Shown piece by piece: positions 21,681 to 33,431 of a stretch of DNA of 64,000 nt. Position 1 is the stretch's first letter, and each line of letters begins with the position of its first letter. Location: positions 2,480,001 to 2,544,000 of the forward strand of contig NC_052487.1 in NCBI RefSeq assembly GCF_009730915.1, written 5' to 3'. The translations under genes were made by a program, and so were the position numbers. The notes below the pieces were generated by a model, which was given only the letters and a program-made list of their open reading frames with translations, ran no database searches and had not been told where the DNA came from. The stretch comes from Dioscorea cayenensis subsp. rotundata. Its lineage: Eukaryota > Streptophyta > Magnoliopsida > Dioscoreales > Dioscoreaceae.

Positions 21681-22261
21681 TACTTTCTTATCATTTACTA
21701 TTGACCAACACCCCACGGTCACTGCCATCAATCCCATGGCTTATGTAATATCAATTGATTATTTATTTATTTATTTATTTACTATTATTATTATTATTAT
21801 TATTTTCTTTTACAAAGTGGACAACAACCTCCACCACGAATTAGTTATCTAGCATATGCACTCGCCCAAAAGATGAGGCAGTTATAAGTATTCTCATATA
21901 ATCAGGGACTGTTTTTAGCATCAGTTCATAATGCGTGCATTTTAAATCCTGGCAATGAAAGTCCTCGTAAGAAAGTTCTCACAATGGATCAATACCATTG
22001 TACCAAAGCCCTTTTGGTCAATTACTTTATTTTAAAGGTAATTATGTATTTGATTTTCTCAAAATAAAATATCATTGAGAATTTCATTTATTTCAAGGTT
22101 CATTTGTTGCATAGTATAAGATAAGAGCAAATATAATATAAGAACCGGATAGGACCATATAGTATTTTGTTTATACATTTGAAGTGGGAATTGTATGTAA
22201 ATTAATAAAATTATCTTTTATATTATAAATTATATTTTTTGAAAAGATCTATTTTTTGCGC
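21681..22261. other. Intergenic DNA
   Basis: Contains (TTTA)n and (TTA)n microsatellites at 21759-21805. There is no recognisable gene. Confidence 0.45.
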
Positions 22262-22490
22262 ACACCTATCTCATCGTTGAGACACTTTTCTTCCAAGTCT
22301 AGAATATGATGATTGAAAGAAGAGGAGATATAGTAAAACCCTCAACGTTGAGAAGCTTCTCATCCAAACCTAGAGTGTGACCATGGATAGAAGAATAGAT
22401 ATATGAAACCCTCATCATTGAGTGGGTTCTCGTCCATACTTATGACTATAAAAAAAAATAGAGATATAGTGAAATCTAGATAATAAAAAG
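22262..22490. repeat. Degenerate ~80-bp tandem repeat, three units
   Basis: Three successive diverged units each run CATC/AACGTTGAGA...CTTCTC(A)TCCAA..CCTAGA..GTGA...GAAAGAAGA/GATAGAAGAA..GATATA..GAAACCCTC. No coding potential is evident. Confidence 0.55.
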
Positions 22491-22859
22491 AGATCGAGTG
22501 AAATGGCAAAAAAGTAAATTTTATTTTTCCTCATATTCAACTAATTTCTATCCTGATTTTCCACACAAAATTAGTTATCATATATTTGGTAGGATAATTG
22601 GCTTACCAAACAGAAATAAGATCGGGTAATATATGATAGCTTATTGTATTCTATCCTTCATATTTTGTCCATTAAACGGGCTTTTAAGGTACTTATTAGT
22701 TGTAACTGAACCCCATTTGCATGTGATGATAATCAAAGTTTATCTTATTTCTTAAATAATTTATTTTTTTTCATGGAAATAAATATTCTGCTTATATAAT
22801 ACTTATAAGAACTTATTTCGCAACATAAAAAGAAAAAGAAAAAAAAAGATTTAGTGATG

Positions 22860-23830
22860 GTTATTAAAATCTATAGGATTGACTAGTGATGTGATCCGTG
22901 GCTCTTGTGTCAGTGTACCAATTTGCATCCACGGCATAGGATTCAGTTATCTCGGCAACAACTGCTACACGGGTGCCTTCAATTGATAGGAATGGTCGAA
23001 GCGATGATACACACTTGACATGTGAGATGATGACTACCCCCGGAGTTATGCTGGTAGTGTCCACGCCCTCTGTGCCACTGCAGCTTTTGCCAGGCCCACC
23101 ACGGTTTCCACGTGATGCCGAGTTGAGTGAGCATCTCAAATGCCATAAAGTGAGCATGCACCTCGTTAAGTGAGACCAGCTCAACCCCCGTGGTTAGAGA
23201 TGTAACCGGCGGATCATAGTCATTGTTGAGCCTTGTGAGGACGTAGGTGGCGATCTCATCATCGCTGAGTGGATGGCCAATCGTAGCGAGCATGTCCACC
23301 AAGTTTTTACCTTGTTGAATTACTCCGTAGCACTGATGTCCTTTTGCAAAGAAGCAAGCTCACGCAGGATCTGCATGACTCTGGCCCTAGAACTTCCAGA
23401 TAAGAACATGCAATCAAGGGCCGACCAGACCTCGTGAGCAGTAGTCAACAAGAGGACCTGCGCAAGTACATTCTCAAAGAGCGAAGAAATAATTGCACTA
23501 AGAACCATCTTGTCCTTTTGGAGCCTCTGTTCATACGCCGGTTGGTCTCCATGACGACTCCATTGTTTGTAACACATGTGATCATCTTCTTCTCCGCAAC
23601 CACCGATCCATCTACATAGCCCAGGAGTTGTTAGCTATGAAGGTAGGTGAGGAATTGCGCCTTCTACGAGAGGTAGTTTTCCCTACTCAAACTCACATTG
23701 ATCAGGTAAACAATGGGAAGAGCTAAGGGAGTCAATAGAAGGCCACCAGGCGCTGAAGCGGCACCAGTCATGACGAAAGCAAGAGTAGGGCCGAATCAAG
23801 CAACAAGCTCTTATGCCATCTAAAGAAATG
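22860..23830 (-). pseudogene. Ty1/copia gag-protease relic
   Basis: On the minus strand, in order: a start region with APGGLLLTPLALPI and SRENYLSWKAQFLTYL (about 23830-23640), typical of the N-terminus of plant copia Gag; then MVLSAIISSLFENVLAQV and AHEVWSALDCMF (about 23510-23400, UBN2/Gag region); then DDEIATYVLTRLNNDYDPPV (about 23255-23195); and a glycine-rich stretch; finally NWYTDTRATDHITS near 22885. The last corresponds to the copia protease site NWYxDTGATxHxTS, with the active-site Gly changed to Arg. At least two frameshifts are present. Nothing downstream of the protease is preserved. Confidence 0.8.
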
Positions 23831-23886
23831 AAGAAATAGATTGGTTTTGGAGAGAACACACAAGGGGTTTTGTTGTGTTTTATGTT

Positions 23887-24088
23887 GGTATAATACTCAA
23901 ATTGGTCCCTCTACTCAGAAATACTTCCAACTAGTCCCTCTATGATTGAAAATAACCCAACTAATCTATCTATTTTTAAAAGTAGAGATACTAGTTGAAA
24001 AGAGACTAATAGTAGAGGGACTAAGTGGGCTCATCATTTCTGAGTAGAGGGACCAAAAAAATAGTGGGACCAATTTAAGTATTATACC
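23887..24088. mobile_element. Small MITE with ~35-bp inverted ends
   Basis: The left end GGTATAATACTCAAATTGG followed by TCCCTCTACTCAGAAAT is mirrored at the right by TTTCTGAGTAGAGGGACC... AATTTAAGTATTATACC. The total is about 202 bp, with no coding. No target duplication could be assigned. It lies directly beside the copia gag relic. Confidence 0.6.
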
Positions 24089-24250
24089 TTCTATGTGTAT
24101 ATACTCGGGAAAATTGTTATATTGGCTACATGATGCATGATAAGGAAAAAAAAAAAAGCAGAGAGAAAGAGATTACAAGAGAGGTTACAAACTCATTCTA
24201 TCTCTAAGAATAGATAAGAGTTAAATATATTAAATATACAACTCTATCTT

Positions 24251-25057
24251 TAAGGTGCTGTTTGTTTGTAAGGAATGGAATTAATAATGAATGAGATAGG
24301 AATTAGAATGAGAGGGAATGAATTAGGAATGGAAAGAAAACTGTGTTTGGTTGGAGGGTATGAGAGAGTAATTCATTGGGAATGAAAAAAGTAAAAGAGA
24401 AAATTTGTGGTGAAAAGACTTTTATATTCTTAATACAAGTTAATAAGGAAATAATATTATGATAGATAATTATCTTTTATAATAAATAATAATTATTTTT
24501 TAATTATAAAATATTTTGACTATTGTTATTTTTATTTAACTAAATATTTCACTTTAATTATTATTTATTATTAAAATTATCTATTTAATTATTATTTAAA
24601 CTAGGTTATTATTTTTAATTATTAGTTATTATTTTTTACATTAATTATTATTTATTGTTAAAATTATTTATTTAATTATTATTTGAATAGATTATTATAT
24701 TTAATTAGTAGTTACTATTATTTCACATTAATTAATATTTATTATTCAAATAACCTAATTAATTATTTTTTAAATTAAATTATTATTTTATTTATTGGAT
24801 ATTATTATTTCACTTTAATCATTATTATTATTGAATTAAATTATTACTTTAATTATTAAATAAGAGGGGCAAATGTGGTATTTCACCCCAAGGAGTTTGA
24901 GAGGAATAAGCAATCCTCCCATTTTTGGGAGGATTGCCATTCATCTCTCACTCCTCACTTATTCCTTCCTCACTTCCATGCATGGTCATCCAAACAAGGC
25001 ATTGGAATCCCCAAGTAATGGTTCACAATCCATACCTTGCAACCAAACACCCCCTAA
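24251..25057. mobile_element. PIF/Harbinger-like MITE with TAA target duplication
   Basis: The inverted ends are GGTGCTGTTTGTTTGTAAGG at the left and, reverse-complemented, GGGGTGTTTGGTTGCAAGG at the right. Direct TAA repeats lie at 24251-24253 and 25055-25057. The 3-bp TAA/TTA duplication and the GTGTTTGGTT ends fit non-autonomous PIF/Harbinger elements. The ~800-bp interior is AT-rich, with many ATTATTTATT words and no transposase. Confidence 0.65.
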
Positions 25058-25194
25058 CACTTTGGAAGCGATGAAGGCGGGCAAGTAGTTCTCTGTATCT
25101 CATCAGCACATGATCTTTGAAATCAGAACTATAGTGTTGTTTAATATCGCAAGGGAAATCAACACTTGGTTACCATAATGAGTTACATTAGACC

Positions 25195-25380
25195 TGGACA
25201 AAATGATCATTGGAAGACCTTTGTCGCGAGTAGGTCACAGGTTCGATCCCAGAGGGGATGAATTTCGTGTCTACTGTATAATACCTGGATTTTGTTGAGG
25301 GACCCTTTGGCCCATCTGTCTGTCTGATCTAATTTTTCGCTCTTAAGAGTGTAGTCTCTAACAAAAAAACATGCCTTTTA
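25195..25380 (+). mobile_element. tRNA-derived SINE-like copy 1
   Basis: Contains a polymerase III B-box-like GGTTCGATCCC at about 25233-25243, then GATGAATTTCGTGTCTAC, GGCCCATCTGTCTGTCTGAT and GTGTAGTCTCTAACAAAA. Most of these words recur in copy 2. The 5' (A-box) part is poorly preserved. It is not a tRNA gene: no cloverleaf surrounds the box. Confidence 0.5.
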
Positions 25381-25479
25381 TGTGAGAGAATGGCCCATCT
25401 TAGTGAGACCTAAAATAAAACTCATCATAATCCAAGTATTGTTTCGCTTATTCGGGTATTCACAGTCCCTAAGCCTTTT

Positions 25480-26075
25480 ATCTCATTTAAATAAGCGTCT
25501 CTCACCAATTGATCCACGACGCTTGTCATAAGAGCGAGACAAAGAGTAGGCCGCAGGTTCTATCCCAGAGGAGATGAATTTCGCGGCTAATGTACAATAC
25601 ATTGATTGCGTTAAGGGGGACTGTGGGCCCATCTGTCTGTCTGATATAATTATGGATGGCAATGGGGCGGGGGCTGGGCCGGGCGCCGGCGGGGCACTAT
25701 TCTTGCCCCGTTTTTTTAATAAATCTCCCGCCTTACTCATAATTACAAATAAGTAACCAAAATTCATAAAAAACATTTATAAAATAGATTTTTTTTATAA
25801 AAACATATACTTATAAAAACAAACTCAGAAGAAATTTATTGAAAATTTTTAAAAAAAAATTCACTTACCCCATACATTATATAATGTTTATAATAAATTA
25901 AATCATTATCGGGGCGGGGCGGGGCGGGGCAAGCAAATACCAAACCCGCCCCGCCCAAAACCGGGGCGGATCGGGGTGGATCGAGGCGAATCGAGTTTTG
26001 CCATCCATAGATATAGTCTGTCACTCTTAAAAAGACAGTCTCTAAAAAAAACATCTTTTTTGAGAGACTAGCCAC
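25480..26075 (+). mobile_element. tRNA-derived SINE-like copy 2, split by a MITE
   Basis: Related to copy 1 through GTAGGCCGCAGGTTCTATCC, CAGAGGAGATGAATTTCG, GCCCATCTGTCTGTCTGAT and, after the inserted element at 25651-26009, AGTCTGTCACTCTTAAAAAG and ACAGTCTCTAAAAAAAACAT. The two halves join to the same order as copy 1. Confidence 0.55.
25643..26017. mobile_element. hAT-like MITE nested in SINE copy 2
   Basis: The element is 25651-26009 (359 bp), with inverted ends TATGGATGGCAA and TTTGCCATCCATA. 8-bp direct repeats GATATAAT (25643-25650) and GATATAGT (26010-26017) differ at one base, the size typical of hAT transposition. Near both ends are GC-rich GGGGCGGGG runs, and the centre is AT-rich. 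There is no transposase. Confidence 0.72.
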
Positions 26076-26087
26076 CTTAGTGAGACT

Positions 26088-26262
26088 TAGAACATAACTC
26101 AATTGGTGAGAGACGCCCACTTTAATTGAGACAAAAGAATTATGTTGCGGGTTCGACTCCGAGAGAGTGTGAAATGCTCAAATAAATGAAACAGTACCTG
26201 GCTTGTGCAAAGTTTTATTCTGGGTCTCACTGAGGTGGATCAGTCTCTCACAGTGTATGTGG
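26088..26262 (+). mobile_element. tRNA-derived SINE-like copy 3
   Basis: The A-box-like TAACTCAATTGGTGAGAGAC (26095-26114) and the B-box-like GGGTTCGACTCC (about 26149-26160) are spaced as in tRNA-derived SINEs. The tail contains TCTCACTGAGGTGGATCAG. It begins right after SINE copy 2. It is a different subfamily from copies 1 and 2 or a better preserved member. Confidence 0.55.
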
Positions 26263-27233
26263 AGGATTATGATCTCATGGACTCCTTAAAGATCTCTCAA
26301 TGTATTGGTACTTGGGATCCAATCAACATATTGAACAAAACTGGAAACCATTGGTCTGGATCACTTCATATCTGAATTAGAAATATGTATTTAATATACC
26401 CTTCCATAAGCATGTAGCTAGTTAGTTACCTCTTTTTGCTTATCCTCATTGTATCTTTTATTTCTTTTGTTTCTTGATTTTATATATTGTCTCGTTAGTA
26501 TCATCTATCTTGTAAGTCTTGACTGCACAAACATTCATATATATTATGTTTTCCAACTTAAGTAAAACAGATTTGAGCAAGTCTTTGATGTTTTTTTGAA
26601 TTATTTACAAATGAATATGTTAATCTTGATACCTTTCTTGAAATTGGGATGTATGTAATTGACTCATTCTTTAATTTCCTTTTAACAGTTGAGTATACTG
26701 TGAGGATTTGCCGGCGTGGAGAACGGATAGGTGGGTTAATCTTTGAAGTTCACATTGTACTGCTACTCATGATTCAAGCTCTTCATTCTGATTTTTTCTT
26801 TTTAATAAAATGGGTAAATCACTAATTCAAGCTTTTCATTCTGATTCTTTTTGTTAGTCTTGATTCCTAGATAGCTAATTATCAACATATTTACCCAAAT
26901 ACAGCGGCTGGAACTAGTAATTTCTGAATGCAAAGGTTTCATTTCCTTACGATAAAAAAAACTTGTGATGAATTTTAGATTTCATTGATACTTGTTTATT
27001 GATTCACCAATGCTTCCCTTGCAACACATACAGCTTCAAAAATATTAGAGTATATAATATTTATTAAGTATGAACCGACATATGCATGCATGCATGGCTT
27101 GATTGATAGAACCACCATTTTTCCAAGAACGTTCTTGGGGATAAAGCTGGCCATGTAGTGACTATTTACAAACAGTACAAACTAAACATGCATCGCTGCT
27201 TTGGGGAGCTAAAAATAATTTTAATTCATTTCT
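26263..27233. other. Intergenic DNA
   Basis: No gene model is supported. One small exon-like piece occurs at about 26693-26733: after a splice-acceptor-like TTTTAACAG, GAGTATACTGTGAGGATTTG then CCGGCGTGGAGAACGG reads EYTVRICRRGER. It cannot be assigned. Confidence 0.4.
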
Positions 27234-27472
27234 TAGTATCATTTAATATATATATATATTATTGATATAGCCTGTTTGAATTAAAATGCTGAATAAGATG
27301 ATGAGTGATGACAGACTTATTTCATCTTTTAATGGATTTTTAATTTTCCTCCCATTATTTAAAAAATGGCAATGAATTTTAGATTTAATCAGTACAAGTT
27401 TGATTCACCAAGGGTTATATATATAGGCACAAAAATTTGAAATTACATCTATATTTAATAACTTACTCAAAT

Positions 27473-27516
<44 letters not shown>

Positions 27517-27890
27517 ATAGCTATTAAAATATTCGTATGCAAATTAAATTAACATTTAAAAATTTTCATACTTCACAATTTGACTAAAATATTTCCGTAT
27601 AAATGCAAACATTTTACTGTTTCATTTTTATTTAAAATGAAAAAAATATATTCCATTCACTGCTCACGTTGATCGATGTTGATAGAAAAACTATATAAAA
27701 TTATTCAATAAGCTTAAGACGTTAAGTAATAAAATGAAACTTAAAAGGGGCCAAAGTGAGAAAATTAAGTCCAAAGGAGTACTGCAAAAACAAAAATAAT
27801 ATCCTAATTTGAAAATGCCTTTGTCGCATAATTGACCACACAACACCAAGCAAGACCTTCCACGCTATGAATTGCCAGCCTTTGAAAAGA
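27234..27890. repeat. Segmental duplication, copy 1
   Basis: Matches 29871-30515 in the same orientation and order: GTATCATTTAATATATA, ATGGCAATGAATTTTAGATT, AGCTATTAAAATATT(C/T)G, TATTTCCG(T/C)AT(A/T)AATGCA, GGGGCCAAAGTGAGAAAATT and CGCATAATTGACCACAC. Divergence and indels are considerable. A (GA)n microsatellite at 27477-27512 is specific to this copy. There is no coding content. Confidence 0.7.
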
Positions 27891-29316
27891 ATTCTGATAT
27901 TTTTGTTAAAAAAAATTAAATTATAAAAGCAAAGAAATAACAGTCAATTTTATACAAGTTCAATAAGAATTGGTATTCTATTTCTCTCCTGAGATATAAA
28001 ATTTATCACATTTTGTTTGAATTTATAAAAAAATAAATAAATAAATTTTTATAAAAAAAAATTAAACTAATATATATATAAGGACACATCATTCACGTAC
28101 GTCTAAAATACTATAGTAATAATTAGATTTATATTTAATAGTTATGCTAATTCATATACAGTGACAAACTGTGTATAACAACAGATTAAACACTTTAAAA
28201 TAGTAAAAAAGAAAAACACGACATGATCTAATAACTCTAAATCAAACATCCCTTAAAAAAACACCACCTAACTATGTTCTTAGGTAATGTTTTCACAATA
28301 TATTTATATTTATATTTATATTTATAGAAAAAGGGTAAAAAAAGGAATAAAAACAAAGAGAGTTTGATTGATGTTTGTTGTCCACTGAGAAATCCAGGCT
28401 TTTTCCAAGGCAATATTATGATCTGGTTCCTACTTCCTAACAAAAGATGCCTGATTTTTGAGATTTCGAGTATCTTTTGTGAACTTGTATCCAAACCAAC
28501 AAAGCTTCCTGCCAACTTAGATGATGCAATGCATGTGCAACACCTCTCTCTCACATGGATCATTTCTTTTTTTCAAAAAAACTCCAAAGAAATTAAAATT
28601 ATTATAATATATTATTTTTTTAAATTAATATAATTATTTACCCATTAAACCACTTAACTAGTTTTTTTTATATATAATTGATGATAAATCCCTTACTTAA
28701 GAGTTATGTTAAAATTGATTTTATATACAAATTTACTTCTTGGTCTATTAAATTTTTTACGTAAAATTTTTGTTTCTGTGAAATATGGGATTAAAAGTTG
28801 AAATCTACTCTAAGATGAGAGCATGGTATGTTGTTGAGTTTACGGAAATGCTTCATATCAGTGGATGTCCCTAATTATAAATTTTAAATATGGATACGTT
28901 ATTGCCTAGTGTCAAGAAAATAAAATGAATAAAACAAAATAAAAAAGAATTGATTTTATATATGACCATATAAGAATCAATCCAAAATGAACCCTCAGAC
29001 CTCAATTCTAGATGTGTGTATAACATCAATATATTCCATCAACACAACTTCCTCTAGAATGCATTTCTTCCTAAACATAGATATACATATATATATATAT
29101 ATATATACAATCAAAATCAACAATTAATTATGGACACTGAAGACAGTTGATGAAGCATTCTCCCCAACAATAGGGAAAAATATTTAACCTTCTTAAAAGA
29201 ATAAAATAAGTGACATAATTTATTGCATTTGGGTTAATGAACAAGTTGCTCAGAAGCAAGTAGCTTCCTCTCTAGCTTGCTTTATCTCATTCGCAAAATA
29301 ATTTTGTTTACAAATT

Positions 29317-29352
<36 letters not shown>

Positions 29353-29870
29353 AATAGAGATCAAAGGATCGGTTTCAAAACTAACTAAACTGTGTGAGCG
29401 CACGGCGCTTGTGCATGCATGCATTGATCAATCGATCAAGCTTCAAGATGAACATTAATGATGACAACCACCACCGAGACTGGTTCTCATTTATATGGTT
29501 AACGTGATAATCACATATTATTATCAATATTACAACCACGTGATAATCCGAAGAAATTACCACATAACAACGCTAGTATTTTCGCATTACTGCGAACCAA
29601 ACAACGAGCCTGATGAATACTTGAATGTCGCTCAAATAACTAATGTGAAACTAATTCTGAATCCGTTACATAACCCTAACAATATCCGTTTGCACGAAAT
29701 GCTGCAGACGAGGAGAAGAACGGTCAAGGTGCTCTCCTTTTTTCCAATTATGAACTTTGGGATTTTATATATTGATTGATCAATCTCTTTTTGCTTGTTT
29801 ATTGTGAATTGGTCATCATAGACAAACAGGACAATTGTTTATCCTCTCTATATCTTTTAATTCTCTGTTT
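27891..29870. other. Intergenic DNA between the duplicated segments
   Basis: No gene is supported. Less AT-rich pieces at 28365-28560 and 29495-29740 hold overlapping open frames on both strands with no domain I recognise. (TA)n tracts lie at 29085-29107 and 29320-29350. Confidence 0.4.
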
Positions 29871-29881
29871 TGTATCATTTA

Positions 29882-29923
<42 letters not shown>

Positions 29924-30515
29924 CTGTATATGGTTGAATAAGAGCCCCTTTTTTGCAGTCTATGATATGATGAGACAAATACATTGAAGATGATGACCAA
30001 CTTATTTCTTCTTTAAATGGGTTTTGTTCTTCCAAAAATTATTTTAAAAAAAGTGGCAATGAATTTAAGATTTAATCAGCACGCAGCTTGAATCACAAAT
30101 TGCTATTATATATATATGGAAAGATACAAAAAAACTAAAATTAACAACTATATATATAATATCTTAATCAAATACAAAGAGAGACATTATTTATAGCTAT
30201 TAAAATATTTGAATGCAAAATAACATTTAAGATTTCTAATACTGTACATTTAGACAGAAATATTTCCGCATTAATGCATGCACTCACAGTTTTAATCTTA
30301 AATAAAATGAAAATAACATTTTACCTTTCGGCGATGTTGATAGATAATTTATATAAAACATTTCAATAAGTTTAAAACGTTTCGTAATAAAATGAAACTT
30401 TGATAGGGGCCAAAGTGAGAAAATTCCAAAGGAGATATCGCAACGTCAGAAGGACTTTTTCGCATAATTGACCACACGATCTTCCAAGCTATGAAAGGCC
30501 GCCCTTTGAACAAAT
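29871..30515. repeat. Segmental duplication, copy 2
   Basis: Partner of 27234-27890; see there. It carries a (TA)n expansion at 29885-29920 instead of the (GA)n of copy 1. Confidence 0.7.
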
Positions 30516-31152
30516 TTTCTTTATTGGACTAATTCCAAATTTCAAAATAAAATATAAAATAATTAATAACATTTTTTTAAAAAAAACAAAACAATTCAAC
30601 GCATTCAAAATTCAAACATACTATAAATAAAATAAATATGACAAAATGGAAAAGAGCTGGCATGACAATCAAAATAAATGATATCTATCCATCACCACCC
30701 AACAAAATCAAGCCATAACTTTCAACACTTTCATGGACTTAAACACTAAATATAATACATACACAAAAAGACCCCTTAAAAATACATAAATTTCAACTGA
30801 GGATGAAAAAAATTAAAAAAAAAAAAAAGATAAATTTCAAAACCAACATACAAATGGAAAAGCTTTTTCTTTCAAAGCTTTTTCCATTTTCTCAAAATTA
30901 TTACAAAGATTTTTGTTTAAAAAAAAAAAACAAAGAAAAACATATCTACATATTGGACTTACATAATTACAAAAAAGTCCCCCAGAAAATTATATTCACA
31001 GTGACATCCTCTCTTCCTCAACAACAGCACAAAACACAAACATAAACAAGATAATCATCATCATCATCATAAAGATCATTAAGAAGATCATTAACAACTA
31101 ATCTTTGTAGTTAGCTTAACTTAATCGGCTCAGAGGTGGTAATATTTACGGA
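30516..31152. other. AT-rich DNA and probable 3' flank of the 31-kb gene
   Basis: AT-rich, with A tracts and (ATC)n at about 31056-31072. The final few hundred bases probably hold the 3' UTR of the minus-strand gene. The Lys-rich open frame at 30803-31045 is low complexity. Confidence 0.45.
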
Positions 31153-31722
31153 TTATGCCATGGCAGTGATGCCGCGAGTTGGGTGGTCACGGCGGTCGAG
31201 GCACGCAAAACCCTCGATGCGGACCGGGGCCGGTTTGAACCCAAACTTGGTTGGACCGCACCCTTTCCTTGTTGGAGATAAGGGCGAACCGGTTTGGTGA
31301 ACCGGTCCGGTCTGGAAAACCGGTTTATCTTCTCTGAACCGGGCGTCGTGCACTAACGGGTTAGCGGATCTGGTCGGCGGCGACCCGTTAAAGAACGGCG
31401 GTGACGATCCCACCTGGTTATGCTCCCCTCCCTAACAAAATAAAATTAAATTAATTAACTAAATTAAAAAAAACTACTTTTTTCGAGAAATTAGTAGAAA
31501 AAACCACAAAAAAATTTAATTTTAAATTAATTAAAAAAAATTAATTACCTTTGAGAGGAAAAGATCAAGGAGGTCGGAGGGAGAAGGGGAATCGGGCCGG
31601 AGACGGTGGCGATCGAGGGCGGCGACACCGGCGAGCTGACTAAGCCGACGAGGTTTAGGGCAAAAGACGGGGCCTTGGCGCAGCTCGGCTCTCATCTCCT
31701 CCAAGGCAGCGTAGCGGCTCAT
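31153..31722 (-). CDS. Conserved plant protein of unknown function, two exons
   Basis: The model is join(31549-31722, 31153-31431) on the minus strand, 150 residues. The 117-bp intron has GT-AG ends and phase 0. Exon 1 encodes MSRYAALEEMRAELRQGP and VFCPKPRRL, with a Pro/Ser stretch and DLLDLFLSK. Exon 2 continues GGEHNQVGSSPPFFNGSPPT, then RSANPLVHDARF, a Pro/Ser-rich part, KFGFKPAPVRIEGFACLDR and a C-terminal GITAMA. I recognise this order (SSPPFF.GSPP.R..NPL..DARF, then FGFKPA.VRVEGF.CLDR) as a plant-specific family without known function, of the type of Arabidopsis At5g16110/At3g02555. There is no signal peptide or membrane segment. A 5'-UTR intron is likely at 31761-31897 (GTGAGT...TTTCAG). 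Confidence 0.82.
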
Positions 31723-31961
31723 CCTTAACCGGATCTATTAAGATCTATGCCCTAAAACGCCTGAAACCAAGAAAAATCCCCAAATTTCTCATCAGATCTA
31801 AAAAATTCTCAAATTTCAAAGAAGAAGGAAGGAAAACCAAGATGAAAGCTTTGAATTTGGAGGAATAATTACGATAAAAAGAGATAAAAAGACTCACCTA
31901 AGCTACCAAAAAGGGAAGAAGAGGATGGAGAAGGAGAGGATGAGAGAAAAGTTTTGTGAGG

Positions 31962-31968
31962 TTATATA
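31962..31968 (-). promoter_or_regulatory. TATA box of the 31-kb gene
   Basis: TATATAA on the minus strand (within TCTATATAACC), about 65 bases upstream of the predicted 5'-UTR intron donor. Confidence 0.5.
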
Positions 31969-32445
31969 GAGATACAATGGATTTAATTTTCTTTATTTGG
32001 GAAAAAAAATATTAATTTTTTTAATTTAATGGATGATATTGGTCAGTGTGAACCCTTTTTTTTATAGAAATAAATAATTAAATAAATTGAATATTATTAA
32101 TTTATTAATTAATAAATAAAATTAGAAAACAGAGGAGCCCACGGGAAATATAAATAAAGAGGAGTTAGTTCAGTCATGCGAGCAGTGCAGTGCCCGAGAG
32201 AAAAGAAGCGGGGGTGCTGTTTTCAATGTTTTTTTTAATTATTTTTTTTAAAATAAATATTTAAATATTTAAATATTTAATTAATTTTTTAATATATATA
32301 TTTAGATAAAGGAAATTTAAAAAAACAAAAAAAAGGAGGGATAAGATCAAACAGGTAAAGTGGGTTGGATGGTGGCCATTCATTTGAGTTTGAAGGTATG
32401 ACCATTTCAAAATAAAGCATGTGTATTGCGAGAGTGGACCCAACT

Positions 32446-32479
32446 TTTAGGTTTAGGGTTAGGGTTAGGGTTAGGGTTT
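32446..32479 (+). repeat. Interstitial telomere-type repeat
   Basis: One TTTAGG and one TTTAGGG are followed by three TTAGGG units and GTTTGG. The hexamer TTAGGG, not the usual plant TTTAGGG, dominates. It lies about 480 bp upstream of the minus-strand gene. Confidence 0.7.
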
Positions 32480-33390
32480 GGATGACACGACGTGGATCTC
32501 TATGTTTTATATGTGATCTTTAGGGTGTGATTGCTGCCAGCCAAAGTGGTCGTATTAGTGTATTGATGTGATATGATGCCTTTCCTATCTCATAAATATT
32601 TATTTTTATATATATAAATGAAAATATAAAGATGGAAATCAGATTAATTTTAATTTTTTTTTTATTTGGTTTATTTGGATTTAGATTTGAGATGATAGAA
32701 TCTGTGTTTTTTAAGAATGGATCAAGACAATAATAAACATACTAATATTAAATTTTATAAATAAAAAAAATATTGAAAACTAAGACTAGAGAATTAGTCA
32801 AAATTCCAAAGTCTATACTCAGTCAAACTGTAAAAGTATTAACTTGTCAAAATTAAATTTTTCTTTTTTCTTTTTTTTTTTGTATTTTTGTTTAATATTA
32901 TTGCTGATATGCACTAAAATGAGAAAGATGAGTGGTAGTCAGAGTGAGATAATATTCTTTAAAAACATGATAATTTAACTTTTATCAACAAAAAAGAATC
33001 TTTCTATTTATGTAAACAAATATACAAATTTATCTCATATATATATATATATATGTATTAATAATGTCCATAACCAAAAAAAACAATGTTTTTAAGGAAG
33101 TTTTTTTACATTGGAGGTGGCAAAAATAATTTGGAGTGGAAACTGTTTATGTATTGAGTTCCATTGATTTTATTTTTTTATATTTTTTAAAGATGAAGCA
33201 TATCATGTATTTGCATAAATATAAAATTAAATATTCAATACACTTTGTATTCTCACTCTATATAAATTGAAGTTTAAATTCACCTCCTCAGTAATACACT
33301 AATATTTTACACAAAACACTCTATGTTCTTATATTAAGAAATTGTTAGCAAAATTTAATATTTTTAAAATATTATATTATATTAAAATAC

Positions 33391-33431
<41 letters not shown>

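Noticed and set aside
25233-25243. tRNA-like B box (GGTTCGATCCC)
   Set aside because: No acceptor stem, anticodon arm or D arm can be built around it. It belongs to a SINE-like repeat.
28237-28633. Overlapping frames on both strands near 28.4 kb
   Set aside because: The sequence is less AT-rich, but neither strand shows a domain or splice-linked partner exon. Left as anonymous.
30803-31045. 80-residue Lys-rich plus-strand frame
   Set aside because: Low-complexity reading of A-rich DNA at the 3' side of a minus-strand gene.
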